DNA from: Elmis aenea
Taxonomy: Eukaryota > Arthropoda > Insecta > Coleoptera > Elmidae
DNA: 64,000 nt
Direction of reading: 5' to 3'
NCBI GenBank assembly: GCA_947652605.1
Contig: OX393583.1
Location: 9,403,222-9,467,221 of the forward strand
In this document: piece after piece, positions 39,035-51,000 of the stretch
Position numbering within the stretch: the first letter of the stretch is position 1
How the letters are laid out: the number at the start of each line of letters is the position of its first letter
Position numbers and translations under genes: made by a program
Notes under the pieces: generated by a model
Told to the model about the DNA's origin: nothing
Databases searched by the model: none
The model's input: the letters and a program-made list of their open reading frames with translations, nothing else

Positions 39035-42000
39035 ATGACCACACCGTTACTAGCCATACCAGTAAAGTACTCTGTGTTGAGTAAAGAAATTAATATTTCT
39101 GAGACGCTACTTGCAGCACTATTGTGCATTGCTGTTATATGGCTCATCCAGTATCACTGGAAAAGAAGAAAATTATATGAGCTGGCTGCGAAAATTCCTG
39201 GCCCTACTCCACTTCCAATCATCGGAAATTCTTTGAAGTTTTTGGGAGATACTAGCCGTAAGCGATAAATATGTGTTTATCTCTGCGTTTGTAAAACTTG
39301 ATGAATTCTATAATATACTGGGTGGTCCACATAGAAGGGCCACTATTGGGATCTCGTAAACGAGCTACAAAAAAGTTTAAATAAGACAAGTTGTTCCTCT
39401 TTCTGAGACCTATTTAGTGTTACTTTAATGTTTTAAAAAAGTTCCATGGCACTCTAGCTAGATAATGAACAAAATTCAAAATGGATTTTTTAATAATAAC
39501 TCGGTTATACTTGATGGTACGAAAATATTTTTGGGGAAAAAGTTGTTGATTTTTTTAGGCACTGTAAAATGAAAACATTCATTTGTTTTAAGATTGTTTA
39601 AATTCTTAGATAAATTACAAACTTGCATTTTTTTAAATGGAAACCATGGTTTACTATGACCTCATGAAAAGGCATTTTTCCATCTTTTCAATAATATACG
39701 GTTTGATGTATTTATTTTTTTATTTAGCTCAAGACAATAAATCCATCAAAAAGTGCTTATAAAGCTAAAGAGTGCCATGCATTTAAACAATTTTGAAACA
39801 AATGAATGGTTTCCTTTAACATTGCGCAAAAAAATCTACAATTTTTTCATCAAGTATAACTAAATAATAAACAATCTAAACAAAAGCCCATTTTGATTTT
39901 TGTTTATTATCTAGCGTGCCATGAAACCATTTTATCAGGGTGGATAAAAATCATGTTTTTTTTTTAAAAATCAAAAAAATCGATTTATTTGATTTAAATC
40001 AGATTTATTTGATTTAAATCAGATTTTTTTGATTTAAATCAAATGTACCATATAATCGAATTTTGTGACATATTCACATGCTATTTCTGTTTTGTGCTAA
40101 TATATTTAATAACCAATATATTTAATTCATTTGTGAATTTTTGTCAAAATGAAAAATTAAATATAATGATTAAGAACTTTGAAAAATTCAGTGCTAAATG
40201 GTGATGTTTAATTAATTATATACAGGGTGAGTCATTAGTGGCTAAACGGTTTGATATAGAAAGTTGACTCAAACGCCATTTCTAACAGTTTTTTTTTCCG
40301 AGCACGATAAAAATATTTTCAAATATACAGGGTGAGTCACCTTTCTGGAACTAATAGCAACTTTTATATTTAAAATACAACACCCAATTTTTTATTTAAT
40401 ATTTTTGACCGCCTTAATTTTAGCTTTGCATCAATATAAAATACTACAGGTTTTTATACGTCGTTTAAAAAAAAATATATTTTTCTAAATTATTCAAGGT
40501 CTTAAGTCTTTATTTAAAAAATTCTCCTGAAGTTATTTTGAAGTACAGAGTTCTCTGTTCGCTCGATATGAAATAATTTGAATCACACATAGGGGTGTTT
40601 ATAAATAGGTGGCAGCTTCCATGATTTTCCAAAGCTCCTAACTCGATTTTTTCAAATGCAAACCCCTGTATTTTTTTATGTCATCGAATTCGTCTTTAAA
40701 AAAGAGCTTCATATTTTGTTTAGTATGTCCTATACCCAAAACTCATACTTTTCGAGATATTCGACATTTTTCTTCAAATCGTTATTGAAGCAATAGAGTG
40801 CCGTGGAAATTGAAAAACCTGACTGTTCACTTCGCTAACGTCAAAAACTTGTCATTTATTTTTTGAATTATTGCATTTCTACAATGAATATTACTTTACA
40901 AGAGCAAATTGATATGGTTTATTCACCATTTCGTGTATTTAATTACTAATAGTAATACAATTTTGTTTTATTATATTGTACTCATATAATCTGTGATTTA
41001 AATTGATAATTTTTTTTTAAAAAATCACTTGATTTAATTCGTAATTTAAATCAATTGATTTAAATCTGCTCAACCCTGATTTTAATACATTAAAGCATCA
41101 GTGAATAGATCTTAGAAATGGAAACAATTTGTCACACTTAAACATCTATGTAGTTCTTACCGTCTACGATATCCCAATAGTGACCCTTCTATGTGGACCA
41201 CCCTGTATACAGAGTGCCCACCTAGTGCGTATTTCTTTTATACTTGCTTTATTATTCAAAATAGAAAAAAAAGTTTTAGTAGGTACACAATTTGTTGGAG
41301 ATCATAGGATACATAATCTAAAATTATTTACAGTTATACAGAGTGTTTGGTTTCCGCGCACCGATGCGTAGCTTTCTTACTTTAAATACAACACCCTGTA
41401 TATCTTTTTTTTTTTAGATTCCAAATTGCATTCTCTTTAATAAATGTAACAGGTTTTATGTACAATCTATAGGTTTTGAATTATTTACGTTTTTTTAAAA
41501 ATGTTGACAGTTACAGATCTTTAGCAAAATATTCATATTTAGCGATTTAACAACGTCAGTGATAAATAATTTGGTAGTTTTGTTAACAATACTCTTATAG
41601 TGCCTTCTGAACTATTAAACTTTTTAAATAATACACAGGGTGTTTGTGTTTTCGTCGTTCCGTGTAGCCGAATTTTAAACACGAATAAATCAATTTTTTT
41701 AAATGGAATGCAACTTTTAATTTTCATGGAGTTTGACTAACCCGGTTTTACTACACAATGGTTAGGAATAGATTCATCCAATGAATAAATTCCACTTACA
41801 ATCAATTGATGTAATATTTAAATAATTGCACTTACAAATAAAGGCTTTTACTTAGATGTGTTACAAAATATTATGTCCTTGCAGATACGAAGATGTTTAC
41901 AACGGATTTCTTTAAGATGTAGATTTCACATAATGTCAACAATACCGTCTTACGAAATTAATATTTTTGTTGATGTAGAATTATTTCATGAATACAGTGG

Positions 42001-45000
42001 CGTAGTTAGAGTTTGTGCCGCTTGGAGCGGAGTTTGCCGGCCCTCTCAATAAGGGTTGCCAAAAGCAAACAGAGATTGACACAAAACAGTGTGGGGAAAT
42101 ACAAAATACGGATATTTTTTTTTAACTTTAGACGTTCAAACGTGTTTTACTATCATCGAAAATTACCGTTTTACGGCAGAACATTTTGATTTGCCGTGAG
42201 CGGTTTTGTCCTTGTCATTTTGGGAATTTATCAGGAATACCAGACACCAAAATCAATTATGGTTTGCATTTAAAAAAGTGCAAGTTAATGCTGTATCTCG
42301 TAAAATAGGCAATATGAAAAAAAAAATTGTTGCCATTTTATAGCGATCAAAAATATCTACCTCTTTTGTTTAAAACTTTTTTATCTATAGCTTATGGCAA
42401 CTGAGATGAATTCATGTACAAAAATGTCACAGTTTTGTTTTTTTATGAATATCAAATTAGCATTGAATTTTTTTTCAAAAACAAAAGCATCGCTGTTTTG
42501 CTCTATGAAGCAGGCAATTTTTGTTCCATTTGACCGACCTTGTATCTATTACGGTTTAAAAATTATCCATGGTGAACATCGAATTCTGGACACACTGTAG
42601 AAAGGGATTTATACCTCAAACCAAAAGTTTGCAATAAAGCGGAAGTGAAACCTTAACAGTGTTATTCATTATCAATAAATGAAGTTTGGCCCTCGCAGTA
42701 GCGGATTGGGAAATTCAACCGGTCCGGGAAAAATCTGCTAGACCGGCCCACCTAAAAATTAATAACCCAAAAAAAATTAATTTTAAAATGTTGTCATGTT
42801 TAGATAATAATACAATTATTTCTAAAAAATTTCCATGTTCAGTCTCATTGTTCTCTAATGAGAATGAATTAGCAGATTCCGATCTGTGATCCCGAAAAGC
42901 TAAACCCCTTTTTCCAATTAGTTTTACAACATCTAGACTTTGCGTTGATAATCGACGTTTCAATTTTGTCTGCTTCAACGGGGCAGATTATATTGTCTTC
43001 GTTTGTCGAATTTGATGAATGCAAATCTTGATCGATGTTAGATTTTTCAACATCAGGTGTAGGGATTGTAAATTTACCGCCTTTTTGAATTACCGGTAAT
43101 TCGATAAAACTGTCAATTAAAACCGGTTTACCGGTAAACCATATTATTATATATATTTATATTATATTGTTTCTTTTTAGATATTTGCGGTTACTAACAT
43201 TTTTAATATAGTTTTCAAAGTTTATCCGCGTCTCCCCTATAGTGAGAGCTTGCCGAAACGTCGAGCCAATTTAAATATTACCCGGATAAACTCCGAAAAC
43301 CATACTAAAAATAAATATATTTATATACATTTATTTATTATGGAACTGATTGAGATAGTTGAAGCCTAAACTATCCCAATCAGTTTCATACAATATATTA
43401 GTTAACAGCCATCAACGTAATATTTTTGTATGTAATATTTATATAATACAATATAAAATAACAATATGTAATATATAAAATAAAAATATTACAAAAAATA
43501 TAATCCAGCATTACAAAAAACACATGAAAATAAAACTATTCTGAACATAAAATATAAAATGATATAACATAAAATATCTTCTTAAATTATTAACAGTATT
43601 TTTTATTTTAAACTTTTCTTAAAAAATAAGCACGTAGAAAACATAATTTATCTTTATCGTCTCCTAATTGCGACCTAATTTTTGTACAAAATAATCCCGC
43701 CGCGGAAAAAGCTCTTTCGGCTTCTACTACATTTGTTGGTCGAGTAGTGAGTAAACAATCATATGCCATTTGTATGTTTTCCCCTTATTTTTCTCTTTGA
43801 AAATATGTCATTTTTTTTTCGATTATTTGATTTAGATTTTTATCATGATTAGAAAGACATTGTAAAATTACCGGAATTACCGGTAAAAAACTGGCAAATT
43901 ACCGGTAAAATTTGAAGAGCATTTTTTGCGATTTACCGGTAAACCGGTTTACCGGTATTACAATCCCTAAATTCAGGTGCACTAACTTTAGAAGTTAAAG
44001 CAAACATATCACTTAACTGGAAACTTTTTTAGCAGCTTCGTGAAGTACTTTTTGCCTTTTCTCTTTCTCTTTTTGAGCACATTTTATTTTTTCCATTTTT
44101 CTTTAATTAAAAACTATAACCAGAATTAACCAAGAATTACGACCATGTAGTAGTTTGAGTAGAATGACGGGATAATGGTCCTTAGGTTTATAAAGAAAAC
44201 TCTTTACATCAGCTAAATATTTCGGATCTTTATTTGATCCTTCATCAGAAGCTATAAATAAATTACATAGTGTCCTTAAAATTACAATTTATAAGTCTTA
44301 TAAGGTGCTACTCACCGATGAGCGAGGATGTTCGAAAGCAACAACTTGTAACCAGAATAATCGCACAATCTCACGATGAATGTAAAGAATCAGTCTGCAT
44401 TTATTAAGTTTAATAATTGTTTATTAATTACTAAGATATTAAAACTAAAATTCTAGTAAGGTATAATATCAATATCACTTGGTGCTCAAAAACACAGCCC
44501 GGACGGTGAAATTTAAAGAATACGTCGGACATAGCAGAGACACAAATCGGAGACGTAGTCAGCTTATAAAGCTTGGGAGGGCCAGGGGTATAAAAATTAT
44601 GCGATGTTGTAACTTATTCTTTATTTATTACTATCCGAAATAATAATATTGCACAATTTTTTCATAAAAATCATAATAAGAGTACTGTGGGTCGCGGCTT
44701 CAGAGCGACCGGCCCACCGGGATTCCTCCCGGTGTCCAGAGCTGGGTATGAATACCGAAAAAGTAGTTAAATACTGAATACTGAATACCGACAAAAAAGT
44801 ATTCAAATACTGAATACTAAATATCCGAAAATAATCAACCAATTTTGAATACTGAATACCAACTAAAAAAAATTATTCGGTAAAGTATTCAATACTATTT
44901 TCTGAATATTGAATACTGAATACCAAAGTAAAACAAAACATTTCTAAATTGGTTATATTTAAACAACAAACAAAACATATTTACTAGTAGGTACATATAA

Positions 45001-48000
45001 CAAAATTTTGATTACACTATCTGGCTTAGACAATTATTAGGAAATTAAAAATGAATACATGAAGAGAAAGCTATGGCAAAAATTTATAACTAGCTGGAGA
45101 CATTCTGCAACTAATAGGTTAACCAAGATTTATTGTAACAAAGAAAAATAAAGTAAAAGTAAATGAATTTAAATAAATAAATAAAACATATATAAGGTAA
45201 ATTTGGGTATAATTGACACCGATGTAGTAGTTGACATGTTAGTTTTTAAATCATTATAAAGACAGTTCGGTTGTTGTTACATCCACACGTTTAGTGCCAT
45301 CTGGTAATTTTGTACTTTACTTTTGTTTGTTGATATCCTGACAACACTGAGAACATTCATTTTGACATGACATAATCTTTCTCGTAAAAAGTTGTGAGCA
45401 TTCAGATATATTAAATTTTTCTATTCGATTTAAAGGAGATAAGTAAAGTTGTTGAAGTGATTTTTATTTTCTTGAACACATTAATATAGATAATTGTGTT
45501 GTTACATGTTGTTACTGGTTATTATGTAGTGTTTTAAACTTGCAAGTATTAGTGTAGCGGTTATTTTTGATCATGGTATTAGTATGTCAACTACTGGTGA
45601 TCATATCTCTTATGTTTACCAGTAGTTGACATGGCTGTCAATTATTGGTGCGTTTAAACTCTTGCTTGGAAAAAGATTTTAACCTAAGTGGATATGCCTC
45701 CCATCAAAGGTAAAATGTTAGCATAACCTGAAGAAGATATAAAAAATGCTCTAGAGGATGTTCGACTTGGAATGCTTGTAGCTACTGCAGCTAAAAAACC
45801 TAGTGTCCAGTGTCTCCTTTACAAATCCAAAGGAAAAAGCCCCACTGAAAGAAAAATGGGGCCAAAAACAATACTTTCTAGAGAAGGAGAAGACGTATTA
45901 GATTGCAAGTTCTAGTAGCGAATCTGAAAAAGATTGGGTACAGTCGGGTTCCTCGACGATGGACACAAGTTTTGAGTTAACAAATCTCGATGAACGATAC
46001 CATGATTTTTATGAAGACTCACAAAATATTAATAAAGACAGAGATACATTCGCTATGAATAATTTTGTAATTATGAAAATTTTCACAAAAACAACTGTTA
46101 AATATTTTGTTGGTAACATAATTAATATCATTTCGAAACTACCCACTTCTCAAACAGATAGAAGGAAACGATTGTTCTTTAAGTGCAATTTTCAGCAGTT
46201 CAAATGTTTAGGATAGTTATTTTAGTAAAATGTTTATTTACTTAGTATAGTAATTTTATACCAAAGTTATTATAGGAATATGTTTAGTTCACCATTTAAA
46301 GGTTCAATACTCAATAACTGTAAGAATTGTAAACTTTTAATAAGGATTTTTAATTTAAAAAATAATGGTTCTTTGATGTCAACTATACCCACAAAGGATG
46401 TCATTTACTGGTACATACCGATTTTAGCTATGTCAATTACTGGTGAATATTCCTATAAATAATAAAATAATCAGTTTCAAAAATGGTATCACCTTACAAA
46501 AATTTTGTGAACACAATGAAGATATTTATAAATACACATTTCTTTTCCATAAACCCAGAGTAGTATATGTCAATTTTTCTGAGTAATATACATTTTTTAA
46601 ATTGTTCATCTTGTCTAAGTGTCAATTACTCCCACATTTACATTAATTGCTTAGAGGTACATTTATAAATAAATCTATAATTCTTTGTTAAGAGCTTGCA
46701 ATATGTAATATACCTACAAAACATTTTTAATGAGTTCTCCAAACCTAAAAAAGTAAACAATATTTTACTCAAACAAAATCAATTTTGGATTCATAATTCA
46801 TAAATACTAAAAGTATTCATGGTTACCGGTATTCATGAATACTTTCGGTATTCATGAATACCTTAAAAAAGTATTGAATAGTGAATACTAATAAAGTATT
46901 CAAGATTTTGAATCAAGAATACTCAAAAAAAAAAGTATTCGATTACTGAATACTGTACTGAAAAAGTATTTTCAATACTATTCAAAATACTAAGTATTCG
47001 AGTAATACCCAGCTCTGCCGGTGTCCCGCCGGCCCAGTCCGCCACTGGGCCCTCGTATAATATTTCGTTCATTTTAAATTAAAAGATATCGTAAAACGAC
47101 AAGTATGTGTTAATATTTGTAAGAATAAGTAAGTGAGGTTATTTCCAGTACATCGGACATTAGCCACACGCCAGGGCCAAAGTGCGAAATGGACGGTCAA
47201 TTCGAGAATTGACTAAACTTCGGACTTTGGCCGTAACATATACATGGGATCAAAACTTGCAACAATGCCTTAAGACATTTTAATACCTTATAAACGTAAT
47301 TTTCAGAATTTCTACAAAGCTTGTTAGAACTGGAAAAACAGTATTCGACACCAGTCAGAATATGGTTAGGGCACAAACTCTTCATAGCAATATCCAAACC
47401 AAAAGATTTGCAAATAGCACTGACAACCTACAAGTTGTTGCAAAAAGCAGATGTGTATACTTTGTTAACACCTGTGGTCGGAAATGGATTATTTACAGCC
47501 CCAGGTTATATTTATTAAAATAAAAATACACATTTACCTGTAAGTTTACTTATTCCAGTTCCGATATGGAAAGCGCATAGAAAAATTATTATGCCAACAT
47601 TCAACCAGAAAATTCTCGACACATTTGTCGATGTGTTTAACGAACAATCGGTTTTGTTGGTAAAACAATTGAGAAGAGAAATTGAAAACGGATTTTTCGA
47701 TGTTTATTCCTACACAAGTCGGTGTACTCTGGATGTACTCTGTGGTAAGCAGATACGAAAAACGTCGTAGCATGCAAGTGTTTAAACTATATTACAAATT
47801 GAAAATGTTTAGAGGGACACAATTTATTGACATGTTTCAGAAACGGCTATGGGAGTCAAAGTGAATGCCCAAACAACTGATGCCGAGTATCCTAAATTGG
47901 CGATGCGGTATGTACATTTGAAAGAGAACAATTTATTTCCTTTACAGAATAATCTGGTTGCTGTATGGAACTGCTATACAGGGTTTAGAATTGGATCACG

Positions 48001-51000
48001 CAACATAGTTATTTCAATGGTAAAATTTTCAAAATTGTATAACATTTCCCCCAACTATTTAAAAATAAATGTGCATTTAGGTTTTTGCTAGAGAAAAACA
48101 TTTTGTGTCTACAAATGTAATCAATATTAATTTTTAGTTTTCTAATAACTGAAAGTTGCAAAACGCCGTTTTGACAAAAATCTGTAGTGCCTTGGAATTA
48201 TGCTGTGACAACTGCCAATCCTTATGTCACTTGTCCCTTTGACGCGAAGTTTACATGAAATCATCGTAGATTTCTATTATTGTAACAAGATTATGATTAC
48301 ATTCCAATAAAAACCTTACTAATTGTGTAAAATAAAGTTTGATGAAATATAAACGATAATTAAGTATAAATTTTGCGTCGAAGTGACCTTAGGCTTGGCA
48401 GTTGTCACAGCATAATTCCAAGGCACTACAGATTTTTGTAAAAACAGCGTCTTGCAACTTCCTCAATTTTCAGTTACTGGAAAACTTCTTCTTCTTCTTT
48501 TACTATAGCCTTTTGCCTCACGGCGTCGGCTTTTGGGGGTTCTCCACCCATCTTTTCCAGTCCTTTCTGCCTGCCGTCATCGCCCTCAACTTGTTGACAG
48601 TTTTCCCACGTTCGCGGGCTAGTTGTTCGATTCTTTTTTCTATTGTGGTTGTTGGTCTACCTGAGCGCCTCTTCCCATACCTCCTTGATTCCGTTATTTT
48701 TTTTTGTCAGAGTTTCCGGCGGCATCCTCTGCACGTGTCCGTACCATTTTAGTTGTTTTTCTTCGATACTTTGGGTTATTGGTTTTTGATTTAGGTTTTC
48801 CTGAATGTCTTTATTTTTGCACTTATCTCTTTTAGTTTTTCCCGCTATTTTCCTTAAGAATTTAATTTCAGCTGCCGTTAATCTCTTCTCATGTTTAGAT
48901 ATTAGGGGCCATGTTTCGCTACCATACAACATAGTTGGAATTACAACCGTGTTGTAGATTCTGGTTTTTGTTTGTGCACTAATTTCTTTTTTCCCAAGGA
49001 TAGTTCTGTTTAGTTGGTAGTAAATTCTCGTGCTTTTTCTGGTTCTGTTTAGGATTTCTGCGTCAATTTTCCCATCTTCGCTAATTTTCGTTCCTAAGTA
49101 GTCTATTGTCGAGACTTGTTCCAGTACGTCGTCTCCGCATTTGATGTTTTGCTGGCTTCATCATCATTTATTTTTATTATTTTTGTTTTCCCTGTGTTTA
49201 TTTCCATTCCCATTTGTTGTATCGTTTCGTTCCACTGGTTCAAGGACTTTTGTATGTCTTCTCTGTTTCCCCCACTATTATTATATCGTCTGCATATAAT
49301 AGGCACTGTATTTGGATGAGCCTAAGATCTTTGAATCCGAACTTTCGGTGTATTTCTTTTACAGATCTTCAGTATTTTGTCCATATACATATTGTATAGT
49401 AGGGGCTTAGGCTATAACCCTGTTTAATTCCTCTTTGTAGTGCAAATTTTCTGGAGCTTTTGCCTTTTATTCGTACTTCCCCTATAACTTTTCTGTATAC
49501 ACTTTTTATTGCCTTGGTGAGTTTTTCCGTGACCTTCAGTTCTTTCAGGCATTTCCACAATTTTTCTCTTGGTGCTGTATCAAATGCTGCTTTCAGGTCC
49601 ACGAATGCTAAATATAGTTTTTTCCTTTGTTCGTTTGCTCTTTCAATTAGTTTTCTAACTACACTTATATGATCTTGCGTTTGTTTTCCTTTCATGAAGG
49701 CTGGCTGTTCTACTTCCATTTTCTTTTCCACTTCATTTCTTAGTTTTCCCTCTAATATTTTTGTGTAGGGTAAAACGGTGAAATACGCCCCACTTTAAAA
49801 AAAAAATCGTTACTGCAAAATGATAGCTTTATTCTAAACAAAAAATACATTTCTAATTAGTATAATGAGTGTACATTACGTAAATATAAAAAGTTTGTGA
49901 AAAGTAAACGCAGGAAAACAATAAAAAAACAATTTGGAACCCTTTCCTTTGAGGCGTATTACCCACTCTGCTGTGGAAAACGCCCCACACGATTATTACT
50001 ACTTATTTTTATTAAGAACTTAATTTTTTGTACCATACAAGTGACATAAATCTTCATACGTTGTACACGTTTCGTGAAGCCACCGAGAACACGCTGTGCA
50101 CTGTATCCAGTCTACTTTCGATTTCGTGGAGTAGTAGTAATCACCGCATTTGACGCAAATCTCTTCAGATTCATCTGAAACTTCCTCAGAAGAACTCAAT
50201 ACGAGTTCCTCTGAACTCTCAGATGACGTTGATTCAAAACATTTAATACTTTTCATCTTTTTTTGGTGCGCCGGTTACATTAGCAACTTTAGTTTTCTTC
50301 CCTTCTCTTTTCGCACTGATGTTTTGCTTTTTCCCACATAAAATTTTACGTTTGCATCGGTTTTCTGGAGATGTCAACAGCGTAGCGGCCTGTTTTCTTT
50401 TAGTAAGAATTGGTGGAATGACTGGAATCGGATTTGTTTGTGCAAGAAATTTGGAAGGGGTTTCTTCTTCAGAGGATTTTTTGCTAAAAGTAGTTGCAGA
50501 TAGCTGTGGCCTTTTTGGTGGGGTTCTTTGCAGTCCTGATGGCCCAGGTTCATCTAATGGCACAGTAGTTGGGGATGATTGTTGTTCTCCAGGATTTTTA
50601 TTCCTATCGATGGGCACATCGTCACGTTTGGAAAAAGCAGTAGACCTGTTTGCCTCATTGGCGTCCGAAATTGAGAAAAAGTGATCTTAAAGCAAAAGGG
50701 GCATTTTACACTTTAAGATCTGGGGCGTAATTCCCAAACAGTTGTGAAAAACGCCCCACTGGTGTACCAAGACCATTGAGGCATTAATAAATAAATGCGT
50801 AATGTCATTTTAGAGGTTATGAAACAAGCTTTCCGAATTTATGTCGAAATTTGAACGATACTAATACACCATGCGAAATTATTTTTTCAATAATTGAGAC
50901 AGAAATAATACAACGTCCACTTGCCGTGAATTGCGAATTTTTTCGATTTTCAGCGGGAAACTAGTGAGGTGGTGGAGGTATACTAAACTCCTTAACTAAC

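Larger units (their letters stand above)
42696..47047 (-). mobile_element. hAT-like transposon (ZMYM6/DUF4371-type remnants) with nested insertions
   Basis: Ends CAGTAGCGGATTGGG and CCAGTCCGCCACTG lie inside a perfect 8-bp duplication GGCCCTCG (42688-42695 and 47048-47055). On the minus strand near 42720-42980 the codons read [16 protein letters not shown], then [18 protein letters not shown], characteristic of the DUF4371 transposase-like proteins of hAT origin. Upstream, 43990-44100 reads [15 protein letters not shown], typical of their N-terminus. The protein is deleted in between. A second hAT derivative (43060-43969) and a third (44737-47017) are nested inside. Confidence 0.85.

Noticed and set aside
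47946..48024. P450 exon between exons 4 and 5
   Set aside because: It has an AG before and a GT after, but translation in the required phase hits a stop and does not resemble a P450. The exon at 53502-53628 continues the protein correctly ([21 protein letters not shown]).
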